Source: BOG-908 sp963751795
Lineage (GTDB): Bacteria; Pseudomonadota; Alphaproteobacteria; Acetobacterales; Acetobacteraceae
Assembly: GCA_963751795.1 (NCBI GenBank)
Contig: CAVVVI010000004.1
Location: 62,001-126,000 of the forward strand
Reading direction: 5' to 3'
Length of the DNA: 64,000 nt
Of the stretch, positions 1-8,640 are shown piece by piece. The translations under genes and the position numbers were made by a program. Position 1 is the first letter of the stretch. Each line of letters begins with the position of its first letter. Under the pieces are notes generated by a model. It worked only from the letters and a program-made list of their open reading frames with translations. It was not told where the DNA came from and did no database searches.

Positions 1-154
1 CGTCCAGCGCCAGGAACTGCGCCAGGGCATCGCCTGCGTGAAGCACCAGAACATGGCCGGGTCCGACATGGGCGACGACCACAAGGAGTATTTCGCCGGC
101 GAAGCCGCACTCAAGGCCGGCGGCGCCCACAACACCATGAACCAGTTCGGCTGA
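1..154 (+). CDS. aceA: Isocitrate lyase, C-terminal fragment (partial)
   Basis: Only the last 50 codons are present; the gene begins upstream of the window and stops with TGA at 152-154. The tail contains CVKHQNMAGSDMGDDHKEYF and, after a short Ala-rich linker, HNTMNQFG. This resembles the C-terminus I remember for the longer (about 530-residue) isocitrate lyase subclass of pseudomonads. Isocitrate lyase splits isocitrate into glyoxylate and succinate in the glyoxylate shunt. The acyl-CoA synthetase gene about 700 bp downstream would fit fatty acid use. The assignment rests on a short tail and should be read as probable, not proven. Confidence 0.6.
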   Translation, partial: VQRQELRQGIACVKHQNMAGSDMGDDHKEYFAGEAALKAGGAHNTMNQFG

Positions 155-161
155 TCACACC

Positions 162-191
162 CGCCCTGCCGGGCCACACCCCGGCAGGGCG
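162..191. terminator. Perfect 12-bp inverted repeat between convergent genes
   Basis: CGCCCTGCCGGG at 162-173 pairs exactly with CCCGGCAGGGCG at 180-191 around a 6-base loop. It lies 7 bp after the stop of the upstream plus-strand gene and 10 bp before the stop of the minus-strand PAP2 gene, so it can serve both transcripts. There is no clear T tract on either side, so it may only be an RNA-stabilising hairpin. Confidence 0.6.
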
Positions 192-201
192 CCACCCCCA
201 C

Positions 202-774
202 TCACCGGCACATCGTCAGCGGCCAGATATCGACCGCCAGCCGCCTGATCTCCGCCTCGGCCTGCAACCGCTGCCCGTGCAGCGCCACCATCACCAGCAG
301 CGCCGCGCCGGCCAACCGCCGCCCCGGCACGCCCGGCGGCCGCAATCCGGCCAGCAGCCGCAACCCCACCGCACCCGCCACGCCCACCACGCCGCCCACG
401 GCCACATCGCCCACCGTGTGCACGCCCAGCCCGATCCGCGTCAGCGCCACCACGCTGGCCGCCACCACGCCGCCGCCCAGCGCCACCCCCACGCCGGGCC
501 GCGTCGGCCGCACCAGCAACGCCAGCGCCCCGCCATACACCACCGCCGCCGCCGCCGTATGCCCGCTCGGGCTGGGCGTGCTCCACCCATCCAGCCGCGC
601 CCCGCAGGCGAACATCACCAGCTTCAGTGCCAGCATGGCGCCCAGCACACCGGCCACGCCCAGCGCCCACGCCCACGCACCGCGCCACCAGCGCCCGGCC
701 AGCAGCACCATCAGCACGGCGCCGGCCGCCGGCAACGTCACCGCCTGATCGGCGAAGTCCGTCAGGAAGTTCAT
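202..774 (-). CDS. PAP2-family membrane phosphatase
   Basis: 190 residues, almost entirely hydrophobic, with about five to six membrane segments. The PAP2 active-site motifs are visible: PSGHT near residues 69-73 and R-x5-H-x3-D (RIGLGVHTVGD) near residues 112-122. The usual upstream KxxxxxxRP motif is not obvious. Such enzymes remove phosphate from lipid phosphates (phosphatidate, undecaprenyl-PP, lipid A) at the membrane. I chose the ATG at 774 because it begins the first membrane segment; longer in-frame starts add a polar leader. It is convergent with the upstream gene and divergent from the acyl-CoA synthetase 83 bp away. Substrate unknown. Confidence 0.8.
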   Translation of the reverse strand: MNFLTDFADQAVTLPAAGAVLMVLLAGRWWRGAWAWALGVAGVLGAMLALKLVMFACGARLDGWSTPSPSGHTAAAAVVYGGALALLVRPTRPGVGVALGGGVVAASVVALTRIGLGVHTVGDVAVGGVVGVAGAVGLRLLAGLRPPGVPGRRLAGAALLVMVALHGQRLQAEAEIRRLAVDIWPLTMCR

Positions 775-857
775 TGCCGCAATCGCGCCGCATGCGGCAC
801 AATGCGCGTTCCCGCACGGCAGGCGCCGCAGATCCGCCGCCAATATGGAGACGCCAG

Positions 858-2459
858 GTGAGTGCCGCCCCAATCGAAGAATTCGGCTATGACTACCCCC
901 TGATCATCAAGCAGCTTCTGATCACCCCGCTGCGGCAATACCCGAACCAGGAAATCGTCTACCGCGACCTGCAACGCTTCACCTACCGCGAATTCGGCCA
1001 GCGCGTGCATCGCCTCGGCGCCGCACTCGGCACGCTGGGCGTGGCACATGGCGATGTCGTCGCCGTCATGGATTGGGACAGCCACCGCTATCTCGAATGC
1101 TTCTTCGCCATCCCGATGAGCGGCGCGGTGCTGATGACGGTCAACGTCCGCCTCTCGCCCGAACAGATCCTCTACACGCTCAACCATTCACGCGCGGCGG
1201 TGATCCTGTGCAACACGGATTTCCTGCCGCTGCTGGAATCCCTGCGCCCGCAACTCACTCACGCGCGCCGCTTCATCTGCCTCACCGACGAGGCCGCATC
1301 GGGCAATGATTTCGCCTGGGACGGCGAATACGAAGCCCTCCTCGCCGCCGCCGACCCCAACCACGTCTTCCCCGATTTCGACGAACGCACGCGCGCCACC
1401 ACCTTCTACACCACCGGCACCACCGGCAACCCGAAGGGCGTCTACTACACGCACCGCCAGATCGTCCTGCACACGCTCTCCGGCCTCGGCACGATGAACT
1501 TCAAGGCCGACGACGTGTACATGCCGATCACGCCCATGTTCCACGTCCATGCCTGGGGCAATCCGTTCAACTGCACGGTGCGCGGCCTCAAGCAGGTCTA
1601 TCCCGGCCGCTACAGCCCCGAATTGCTGGTGCGCCTGTTCGTGCAGGAAGGCGTCACCTTCTCGCATTGCGTGCCAACCATCCTGCAGATGTTCCTCGCC
1701 GCCGCCAAGGATGTCGATCTGCGCGGCTGGCGCCTGATCATCGGCGGCTCCGCCCTGCCGCGCGCGCTGGCCCAGGCGGCGCTCGACCGCGGTATCGACG
1801 TGTTCGCCGGCTACGGCATGTCGGAAACCGGCCCCATCAGCACCGTCGCTTTGCTGCCGACAGCTTTGCGCGACGGCGGCGAGACCGAGCTCACCTATCG
1901 CTGCCGCGCCGGCCGCCCGGTGCCGCTGGTCGATGTGCGCATCATCGACGCCAACGGCAGCGAATTGCCGCATGACGGGGTCGCCACCGGCGAAGTGGTT
2001 ATGCGCTCGCCCTGGCTCACCCAGGGCTACCTCGACAACCCCGAAGCCAGCAGCGCGCTGTGGGAAGGCGGCTGGCTGCACACCGGCGACATCGGCGCCA
2101 TCGACGAACACGGCTTCCTCATCATCACCGACCGCATCAAGGACGTGGTGAAAACCGGCGGCGAATGGGTCAGCAGCCTGCAACTCGAAGATATCCTCGC
2201 CGAACACCCGAGCGTCGCCGAAGTCGCCGTCATCGGCGTCAAGGACGAACGCTGGGGCGAACGCCCCGTCGCCATCGTCGTCCCCCGCCTCGGCTGCGTG
2301 CCCGATGCGCAGGCGCTGCAGGCCCACGTCCTGCTGCGCGTCGAAGAAGGCGTCATCTCGAAATTCGCCGTGCCGGAACGGATCGAATTCGTCGAAGCGA
2401 TCGCCCGCACCAGCGTCGGCAAACTCGACAAGAAGGTGCTGCGCGCGCAGTTCGGATGA
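858..2459 (+). CDS. Medium/long-chain acyl-CoA synthetase (AMP-binding, AlkK-like)
   Basis: 533 residues. Adenylate-forming enzyme that activates a fatty acid to acyl-CoA with ATP and CoA. Visible motifs: phosphate-binding TTGTTGNPKG near residue 183, GYGMSETGP near 317, GDIGAID near 409, the hinge RIKDVVKTGGEW near 424, and the catalytic C-terminal lysine in VGKLDKK about 12 residues from the end. The N-terminal part (DYPLIIKQLL...) resembles medium-chain enzymes of the AlkK type. GTG start at 858 follows GGAG at 847-850; longer in-frame starts extend into the opposing PAP2 gene. It is divergent from PAP2 and convergent with davB. The exact chain-length preference cannot be read from sequence. 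Confidence 0.9.
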   Translation: MSAAPIEEFGYDYPLIIKQLLITPLRQYPNQEIVYRDLQRFTYREFGQRVHRLGAALGTLGVAHGDVVAVMDWDSHRYLECFFAIPMSGAVLMTVNVRLSPEQILYTLNHSRAAVILCNTDFLPLLESLRPQLTHARRFICLTDEAASGNDFAWDGEYEALLAAADPNHVFPDFDERTRATTFYTTGTTGNPKGVYYTHRQIVLHTLSGLGTMNFKADDVYMPITPMFHVHAWGNPFNCTVRGLKQVYPGRYSPELLVRLFVQEGVTFSHCVPTILQMFLAAAKDVDLRGWRLIIGGSALPRALAQAALDRGIDVFAGYGMSETGPISTVALLPTALRDGGETELTYRCRAGRPVPLVDVRIIDANGSELPHDGVATGEVVMRSPWLTQGYLDNPEASSALWEGGWLHTGDIGAIDEHGFLIITDRIKDVVKTGGEWVSSLQLEDILAEHPSVAEVAVIGVKDERWGERPVAIVVPRLGCVPDAQALQAHVLLRVEEGVISKFAVPERIEFVEAIARTSVGKLDKKVLRAQFG

Positions 2460-2477
2460 GCCGGCACCCAAGCCGGC
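2460..2477. terminator. Short hairpin between convergent genes
   Basis: GCCGGC at 2460-2465 and 2472-2477 form a 6-bp GC-only stem with a 6-base loop in the 27-bp gap between the convergent acyl-CoA synthetase and davB stops. No T run, so a terminator role is only likely from position. Confidence 0.4.
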
Positions 2478-2486
2478 CCCATCCGC

Positions 2487-4178
2487 TTAATCCGGCAACG
2501 CCAGCGGGGCGATCGCATCGAACACATCGCCCGGCCCCGGATTGCCCGCCGCACTGGCCCCGCCCAGATGGTGCACGATCCCCCACACCGCATTCAGCGC
2601 CGTGGTGATCGCCCCCTCGGCCCAGGCCGGCGTCCACGAAATGCCGTCGCCCGCCAGGAACAGCCCGCGCTCGCCGGGCGGCATGCCATCCTGCATGAAA
2701 TGGCAGTACATCCGGCGGTTGTACCGATAATGGCCGGGCAGGGCGCCCTTGAATGCACCGAGGAAATTCGGGTCGGACTCCCACGACACGGTAATCGGAT
2801 TACCGATGATGTGCCGCGCGATATCCACGTTCGGATACACCTTGCCCAGTGCCCGCAACATCAGCGAAACCCGCTGGTCCACCGGCAGCGGCAACACCTT
2901 CAGCGCATCGCCCATCCACGAGTACGACAGGCAGATGCTCGCCGGCCTGCCTTCGCCCTCGTCGAACAGATACGTGCCCCGCGTCAGCCGGTCCGTCAGC
3001 GTCATGCTCATCGCATACCGCCCCGTCACCGGATCGCGATCGCGCCAGAACGGCCGGTCCACCATCACGAACGTCTTGGAGGATTGCATGTAGCGCGTGC
3101 GGTCCAGCGCCATCCACAGTGGCTGCGCCAGCAGGCTCTCATCGGTGTCGATATGCGTGGTCAGCAGCCACGATTGGCACGTCACCAGCACCGCATCGTA
3201 CAGCGTCGTGCCGCCCCAACGGTCCGTCACCGCCAGGCGCCCGCCGCCATGCCGCGCAATGCCCGTCACCCCCGGCTTGGGCGATCCCTGATGCAGCGTG
3301 CTCAAGGAGGTATCGGCCGGCCAGTGCACGCAATCATCGGGCGCATGCGCCCACAGCCGCCGCGGCAACTGCTCCACACCGCCCACCACCATGCGCTGGT
3401 CCTCGTCCAGATTGGTGAACGCCACCCGCAGGATCTCGAGCATCGAGTTCGGAAAATCGCTGTCCCAGCCCCCCGTGCCGAAACCCACCTGCCCGAAAAT
3501 CTCACGGTGCCGGAACGGATGGCTCTGGAACGCCCGCGAGGACGCCACGAAATCATAGAACGTCCGCTCGTCCCACAACGGCACCAGCCGATTCCACAGC
3601 TGCTTCAGCGTCGCCGTATCGCGCGTGCGGATGGCATGCTGCACGGCGCTGAAATCCGCCTGGTCTTCCAGCGCCAGCCGCCAGGCGTCGGAAATCTCCT
3701 GCAGCACCGGCGGCAGATTGGCGTCGCCCTCCACGTAAACCTGGTCGCCCTCCAGATCGAGCAGCGTCGAAGGCGTGGCCGGATCGAGCGGATTGGGGAA
3801 AGGCCGCGTCTGCAGCCCCACTTTGTCGAGGTAGTGGTTGAAACAGACCGACGATTTGGGAAACCGCATCCCGCCCAGCTCGGCGATGATGCCGCTATCG
3901 CCCTCGAACGGCTCGGAACGCAGCCGCCCGCCCAGCCGGCCCGCCTCATACAGCACCGGCTTGCAGCCGAGCCGCATCAGTTCATACGCCGCCACCACGC
4001 CGGCAATGCCGCCGCCCACCACGGCCACCTCGGCGCCCAGCCGGTGCGCCGGCAGCCGGCCCAGCCCCGCCGGATGCCGGATCCAGTCATCGAAGGGGAA
4101 CGGAAAATCCGGCCCGAACGTGGTGATCGCGCGCTCGGCCTCCCGCGTCTCCGGCGTCGCCGGATGCAGCACGCTCAC
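2487..4178 (-). CDS. davB: L-lysine 2-monooxygenase (FAD amine oxidase family)
   Basis: 563 residues. Oxidatively decarboxylates L-lysine to 5-aminovaleramide, the first step of the aminovalerate pathway; cytoplasmic flavoenzyme. The N-terminus TFGPDFPFPFDDWIRHPAGL, the FAD dinucleotide fold VAVVGGGIAGVVAAYE near residues 51-66, AELGGMRFP near 105, and the C-terminal FAD motif LFLAGDGISWTPAW agree closely with Pseudomonas DavB as I remember it. The related tryptophan 2-monooxygenase (IaaM) belongs to the same family, but the partner gene is a nitrilase-type amidase as in davA, not an amidase-signature IaaH. The GTG start overlaps the davA stop by 3 bp within a shared GTGA, so the two are translationally coupled. 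Confidence 0.88.
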   Translation of the reverse strand: MSVLHPATPETREAERAITTFGPDFPFPFDDWIRHPAGLGRLPAHRLGAEVAVVGGGIAGVVAAYELMRLGCKPVLYEAGRLGGRLRSEPFEGDSGIIAELGGMRFPKSSVCFNHYLDKVGLQTRPFPNPLDPATPSTLLDLEGDQVYVEGDANLPPVLQEISDAWRLALEDQADFSAVQHAIRTRDTATLKQLWNRLVPLWDERTFYDFVASSRAFQSHPFRHREIFGQVGFGTGGWDSDFPNSMLEILRVAFTNLDEDQRMVVGGVEQLPRRLWAHAPDDCVHWPADTSLSTLHQGSPKPGVTGIARHGGGRLAVTDRWGGTTLYDAVLVTCQSWLLTTHIDTDESLLAQPLWMALDRTRYMQSSKTFVMVDRPFWRDRDPVTGRYAMSMTLTDRLTRGTYLFDEGEGRPASICLSYSWMGDALKVLPLPVDQRVSLMLRALGKVYPNVDIARHIIGNPITVSWESDPNFLGAFKGALPGHYRYNRRMYCHFMQDGMPPGERGLFLAGDGISWTPAWAEGAITTALNAVWGIVHHLGGASAAGNPGPGDVFDAIAPLALPD

Positions 4179-5011
4179 GAACGCGGTTCCGGCTCATGGT
4201 AATGCTGCGTCTGCCGATCCCGCAGATAGGTATTGGCCGCGCGCGAGCCCCGCATCGCGTCAGCGTCCAGGCTCGCCGTCAGCAAAGCTTCGCCCCCGCC
4301 GGCCCGCGCCAGCACGCTGCCGTCCGGCGCCACGATGCAGCTCTCGCCCACATACACCATCCCATCCTCATCGCCGCAGCGGTTGGCGTAGATGATGAAC
4401 ACCTGATTTTCAAACGCCCGCGTCGGCAGCATCACCCGCGGCACGAAATCATAAGGACGCATCAGGGCCGTCGGCACCGCAATCAGCTCGGCCCCACGCA
4501 CCGCCAGCCCGCGCACCATCTCGGGAAATTCCACGTCATAGCAGATCAGCAGCCCCAGCCGAACGCCGCCGAGCTCGGCCAGCACGAAAGGCTGCGTCCC
4601 CGGCGAGAAGGTGGCGCGTTCCATGTCGCCGAACAGATGCGTCTTGCGGTAATTCGCCGAAGGCCGCCCATCGGCGCCGATCAGCAAGGCACTGTTATAC
4701 AGCGCCCCGTCGGCTCCGCGTTCGGGATAGCCATACAGCACGGCCAACCCGCATTCTTGCGCGATCCGCCCCACCGCCCCCGCCGAGGCGCCATCCGCCG
4801 CCTCGGCCCCGGCGCGCAGGGCCGCAGGCCCGATATTGTAGCCCGTCAGGAACAGCTCGGGCGCCACCAGCAACTGCGCCCCACCCTCAGCCGCCCGGCG
4901 CGCCTCGGCCGCAAGCCGGCCCAGCATGTCCGCCTTCGGCCCGGCCACACCCGGCCCTTGCAGCAACGCGACGCGCAGTAGCGGCGATGGCACTCCCTCG
5001 CACTCCCCCAT
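4175..5011 (-). CDS. davA: 5-aminovaleramidase (carbon-nitrogen hydrolase)
   Basis: 278 residues, nitrilase superfamily. Hydrolyses 5-aminovaleramide to 5-aminovalerate and ammonia, directly after DavB. The catalytic triad is visible: Glu in APELFLTGYNIG (near residue 50), Lys in NYRKTHLFGD (near 120) and Cys in GLLICYDVEFPE (near 154). YGYPERG and the whole spacing match Pseudomonas DavA as remembered. It is the promoter-proximal gene of a two-gene operon. The ATG at 5011 gives a slightly long N-terminus (MGECEGVPSPLL) before the conserved strand RVALLQG, so an internal start is possible. No 5-aminovalerate transaminase (davT) or davD is present in the window. Confidence 0.88.
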   Translation of the reverse strand: MGECEGVPSPLLRVALLQGPGVAGPKADMLGRLAAEARRAAEGGAQLLVAPELFLTGYNIGPAALRAGAEAADGASAGAVGRIAQECGLAVLYGYPERGADGALYNSALLIGADGRPSANYRKTHLFGDMERATFSPGTQPFVLAELGGVRLGLLICYDVEFPEMVRGLAVRGAELIAVPTALMRPYDFVPRVMLPTRAFENQVFIIYANRCGDEDGMVYVGESCIVAPDGSVLARAGGGEALLTASLDADAMRGSRAANTYLRDRQTQHYHEPEPRS

Positions 5012-5142
5012 CAGCCGCGCCAGCGTCCTGCCACGGCGGCCAGCACCGGCGCCCTGCGCCGCGACGCCGTCTGCCCCGGATGCCGAGCGACTTCAACCCC
5101 GAGATCTGCTATACTCGAAGCCTCACACGCCGCGGGTCTGGA

Positions 5143-5829
5143 ATGGACAGCAATTACGACAATCCCCGCTTCATGGCCAAAGCGGTCAGCGAAGGCCGGC
5201 ACCGAGGCGTCATCGGCGGCGGGTGGGACCTGATCGGGGCGCTTCAGCTCTCGTTCATGCAGTCCCAGGGCCTCCGCCCGGAACACACCCTGCTCGATGT
5301 CGGTTGCGGCAGCCTGCGCGGGGGCGTTCACCTCATCCCCTACCTGAACGCCGGCAATTACTTCGGCATCGATATCAACCAGTCGCTGCTCGACGCCGGC
5401 TACGCCAAAGAGATCGTGCCGCTGAACCTGGCGGCCAGGCTGCCGCGCGAGAACCTCGCCGCCGTCGCCGATTTCGCGGTTGCCCCGCTGTTCGAAACGA
5501 AGTTCGATTTCCTGCTCGCAGTCTCGGTGTTCACGCATCTCAACTGGAACCGCATCCGGCAGGCATTCGAAAACCTCGCCGCGGTCGCAAAACCGGAGGC
5601 CAGGTTCTTCGCGTCATTCTTCGAATTACCCGAGGCGACAAGCGCCACCGAGCCGCTGGTGCAGCCACCCGGCCAGTTCACGACATACGGCCACCGTGAC
5701 CCATTCCATTACCGCGTCTCGGATTTCGAACAGGCGATCCGAACCACACCCTGGCGCCTGCACGGCGCACAGGATTGGAACCACCCACGTGGCCAGCGAA
5801 TGCTCACCTTCACGCGCCTGAATGACTGA
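5143..5829 (+). CDS. SAM-dependent class I methyltransferase
   Basis: 228 residues. SAM-binding motif I LLDVGCGSLRGG spans residues 50-61 and an acidic motif II (FGIDIN) follows, the Rossmann layout of class I methyltransferases. SVFTHLNWNRIRQAFENLA is the helix that follows the post-I motifs in small-molecule and sugar methyltransferases. I chose the ATG at 5143 (MDSNYDNPRF); an ATG at 5080 in the same frame would add 21 polar residues and no clear ribosome site separates them. It opens a plus-strand run with an acyltransferase and an O-antigen-ligase-like protein, so methylation of a surface glycan is a reasonable inference. Acceptor unknown. Confidence 0.75.
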   Translation: MDSNYDNPRFMAKAVSEGRHRGVIGGGWDLIGALQLSFMQSQGLRPEHTLLDVGCGSLRGGVHLIPYLNAGNYFGIDINQSLLDAGYAKEIVPLNLAARLPRENLAAVADFAVAPLFETKFDFLLAVSVFTHLNWNRIRQAFENLAAVAKPEARFFASFFELPEATSATEPLVQPPGQFTTYGHRDPFHYRVSDFEQAIRTTPWRLHGAQDWNHPRGQRMLTFTRLND

Positions 5830-5947
5830 GAACCCACGCGGCGCATGCTGGTAGGCAGATGGAAATCGTAGCCAACCCGGATCGTATCGGCTACAGCGGC
5901 CACGCTTTCCCGGACACTCCGCCCAACCCCGCCGTGGCCCATTGCCG

Positions 5948-7063
5948 ATGACACTCGCCCGCACTCCCGCCGCCAAGCCGCCCAGAACCCTCACGGGCAT
6001 CAGGGCCGTCGCCGCATGGGTGGTCGTCGTCTATCATTTCCGGGAATACCTGCCGCTCTCCGCACAAAACCCGCTCGCCACGGCCGCGGATCACGGCAAC
6101 CTCGCCGTGGACCTCTTCTTCGTGCTGTCCGGCTACGTCATGACCGCCAATTACGAGCGCTGGTTCCGCAGCGACTTCCGGCTGTCCAACTACACCTCGT
6201 TCCTGCAGCTGAGGCTCAGCCGCATCTACCCGTTGCACGTCATGATCCTGGCCGCCTTCATCGCCGTTAGGCTGGCCGCTGTGCTCCATAGCCCAACCGG
6301 CAAACTGAGCGATATCGACTGGAGCTACGCCCTCCTCAGCCTGGGGCTCGTCCAAAGCTGGGGCGTCACGCACGAGGCGGCGCTCAACGTGCCAGCCTGG
6401 TCCGTCAGCACGGAATGGTTCGCCTACCTCCTGTTTCCGATGCTGGTCGTCTCCCTGCCGTCCGCACGCCGCAACTGGTGGCCCCAAGCCGCGACAATGG
6501 CCCTGATCGCCGCCGCCTTCGCGGTCGCAAGCACCCTCGTCGCCGCGCCCAGCCTGGGCTGGATGAGGCCGAGCTACTGCATGCTCCGATGCGTGGCTGA
6601 GTTCTCCATCGGCATTTGCGTCTGCCGAGCCACCACCGCGCTTGCCGCACCAAGGCACATCGCAGGCATCCTGCTGTGCTGCGCCACGCTCCTGGCCGCC
6701 GGTTACGTCCTCCAGCTCCCCGACTACACCATCGTGCCTCTCCTCTTCGCAGCGCTCGTGCTGCTGACGGCTTCGGACGACGCCGCCTGGTCCAAGCCGC
6801 TGCGGGCGAACTGGCTGCAATGGCTGGGCGAAGCATCGTACGCCACGTACATCTCCCATTTCCTGGTCAAGGACGTCGTCAAGCTCCTCTTCGTGAGGCC
6901 AGGCGTTCCCCCTGCGATCGTCTTCCCGACCTATCTCGCGGCCGTCCTGCTGACGACCATCCTGCTGCACGTGCTCGTCGAGGTGCCGTGCCAACGGCTC
7001 ATCCGGCGCGGCATCGCAAGCCCGCGTCTCGACCGCGTCAGCGTCGCCTCGCAGGGCGCATAG
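5948..7063 (+). CDS. Acyltransferase-3 family membrane protein
   Basis: 371 residues with about ten hydrophobic segments. The N-terminal signature LTGIRAVAAWVVVVYHF places the catalytic His in the first membrane segment, followed by LAVDLFFVLSGYVM and RLSRIYPLH, as in OafA/ExoZ-type enzymes. These transfer acetyl or succinyl groups to polysaccharides or lipid-linked sugars at the inner membrane. ATG at 5948 chosen over an in-frame TTG two codons earlier. The stop at 7063 is 2 bp before the next small gene, so the genes are very likely co-transcribed. Confidence 0.85.
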   Translation: MTLARTPAAKPPRTLTGIRAVAAWVVVVYHFREYLPLSAQNPLATAADHGNLAVDLFFVLSGYVMTANYERWFRSDFRLSNYTSFLQLRLSRIYPLHVMILAAFIAVRLAAVLHSPTGKLSDIDWSYALLSLGLVQSWGVTHEAALNVPAWSVSTEWFAYLLFPMLVVSLPSARRNWWPQAATMALIAAAFAVASTLVAAPSLGWMRPSYCMLRCVAEFSIGICVCRATTALAAPRHIAGILLCCATLLAAGYVLQLPDYTIVPLLFAALVLLTASDDAAWSKPLRANWLQWLGEASYATYISHFLVKDVVKLLFVRPGVPPAIVFPTYLAAVLLTTILLHVLVEVPCQRLIRRGIASPRLDRVSVASQGA

Positions 7064-7065
7064 CG

Positions 7066-7266
7066 ATGGTCGACACGCTCGCCATCCTGTTCAGCACGCT
7101 GGCCTGCCTTTTCATGATGCTGAGGGCGTCTCGCCTCGACCGGCGACACTGGCAGGCCCCGCCAAAACCCGTGTTGCTCCCTGCCGCGCCGCCGGACGAT
7201 CACGAGCCGCCCGCCTGGACGCCCGCCTGGGGCACGCAACAAACGACCGACCTGGATACGTGGTAG
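7066..7266 (+). CDS. Small membrane protein in the glycan cluster, unknown function
   Basis: 66 residues. Starts with a single hydrophobic helix (residues about 2-19, ending in LACLFMML), then a basic patch (RLDRRH), then a Pro-rich acidic cytoplasmic-type tail ending in TTDLDTW. The ATG lies 2 bp after the acyltransferase stop and the stop lies 6 bp before the next gene, so it sits as the middle gene of a tight three-gene run. I do not recognise a family. Support is positional: frame open, tight spacing, plausible membrane topology. It could be an accessory or assembly factor for one of its polytopic neighbours. Confidence 0.6.
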   Translation: MVDTLAILFSTLACLFMMLRASRLDRRHWQAPPKPVLLPAAPPDDHEPPAWTPAWGTQQTTDLDTW

Positions 7267-7272
7267 CCCCGG

Positions 7273-8604
7273 ATGCGTGACCTCTACGTTGCACTCATCT
7301 ACGTGGCGATGCTGGGCATCGGCTTCACCGCGCCCTTCCTCCTCAGCCTGGCCTACGTCTGGGTCGATACGTTCAGCCCCCAATCGATCGCACCGGACAT
7401 ACTGGGGCTGATCCCCGCCTCCATGATCGTCGCAGTGCTCGCCATCGGCAGCTACGTCGTCGCCGCCCCGCGAAAAACACCGCCGCCGGTCACGAGCTGG
7501 CTGCTTCTCGCCTTTGCCGTCTGGGTGACGCTGTCCACCGCAATCTGGGCCGAGCTCCCCGGCCCGGCCTGGGAGAAATGGAACCCAGCCTTCAAGACAC
7601 TCTGCTTCGCCGCCTTCATGCCGCTGGTATTCCGCACCCGCGTGCAGATCGAAGCGGCCCTGCAGATCTACGTCTTCTCACTCGCCGTGCACTACGTTCC
7701 AGGCGGCATCAAGACGATGCTCGGCGGCGGGGGCTACGGCAGAACCCTGGGCGTCGTCTCGGGCAACTCGCTGCTGACGGAAGGCAGCACGCTATGCGCC
7801 GTCACCGTCATGCTCGTTCCCATCCTGCTCTTCCTGCGCGAGCACAATGTGCTCCTGCCCCGTTTCAAGCTGCTGCGGAACGGCTACTTCGCGCTCGCGG
7901 CATGTGCCGTCGCCACCGCCATAGGCACGTATGAGCGGACCGGACTCGTAGGCATGGCGGTGATGGGCGGCGGCCTGTGGCTTCGCGCACGCCGCAAGCT
8001 CCTCTACGGGCTCGTGGGAGCGGCTGCCGCGGTCACGATACTGCTCACAACGTCGGACGCCTGGACCAGCCGCATCTCCACCATTAACGACTACAACAAC
8101 GAAAGCTCCGCCCTGGCCCGAATTCTCGTCTGGCGCTGGACGGTCGATTACGTCAATCACAACCCGCTCGGCGGCGGCTTCAACAGCTACATGATCGACA
8201 CGATCACCTTGCCCGACCAGGACGGCCAGCCGGGCGAGATACGGCACGGCGTCGCCTTCCACAGCATCTATTTCGAAGTCCTCGGCGAGCAAGGCTATTT
8301 CGGTTTCATCCTGTTCCTGAGCATCGCCGCATACACGTTCTACATCCTGCAGCGTGTGGCAGGCACCGCCCGAAGATCCGACGACCTGCTCTGGGCCGGC
8401 GACCTTGCACGGGCCCTGCAAGTCTCGCTGCTCTCCTTCATGGTCTGCGGCGCCTTCATCGGCGTCGCCTTCCAACCAATGATCTATTTCCTCTTCGCCA
8501 TTTCGGCGTGCCTGGCCCGCAATGTCAGGTCGGCCGCCACGACACCACTCGCCACAGCGACGGCGCCTCTCGCATTGGCGCCGTTGGAAGCAGCCACCTT
8601 CTAA
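7273..8604 (+). CDS. O-antigen ligase/polymerase-like membrane protein (DUF5935/exosortase-type O-glycosylation ligase)
   Basis: 443 residues, about 10-12 membrane segments with one large loop. The N-terminus (MRDLYVALIYVAMLGIGF) and DTFSPQSI recall the O-glycosylation ligase family associated with exosortase A loci, and the central loop with GGGFNSY and HSIYFEVLGEQG is the periplasmic loop typical of Wzy/WaaL-type proteins. Expected role: polymerising or ligating lipid-linked sugars on the periplasmic side. No exosortase is in the window, so a general polysaccharide polymerase is equally possible. The last 25 residues are a Thr/Ala-rich cytoplasmic tail. It ends 36 bp from the convergent gyrB stop. 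Confidence 0.75.
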   Translation: MRDLYVALIYVAMLGIGFTAPFLLSLAYVWVDTFSPQSIAPDILGLIPASMIVAVLAIGSYVVAAPRKTPPPVTSWLLLAFAVWVTLSTAIWAELPGPAWEKWNPAFKTLCFAAFMPLVFRTRVQIEAALQIYVFSLAVHYVPGGIKTMLGGGGYGRTLGVVSGNSLLTEGSTLCAVTVMLVPILLFLREHNVLLPRFKLLRNGYFALAACAVATAIGTYERTGLVGMAVMGGGLWLRARRKLLYGLVGAAAAVTILLTTSDAWTSRISTINDYNNESSALARILVWRWTVDYVNHNPLGGGFNSYMIDTITLPDQDGQPGEIRHGVAFHSIYFEVLGEQGYFGFILFLSIAAYTFYILQRVAGTARRSDDLLWAGDLARALQVSLLSFMVCGAFIGVAFQPMIYFLFAISACLARNVRSAATTPLATATAPLALAPLEAATF

Positions 8605-8640
8605 GGGCGGTGGCGACCGGCTTCGGACCGCATACCCAGC

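Noticed and set aside
2487..4178. Assignment of the flavoenzyme as tryptophan 2-monooxygenase (iaaM)
   Set aside because: The motif agreement and the nitrilase-type partner gene fit DavB-DavA better; an amidase-signature indoleacetamide hydrolase would be expected beside iaaM.
2568..4202. 544-codon open frame opposite davB
   Set aside because: davB on the minus strand has full-length family agreement; the opposing frame is a composition shadow.
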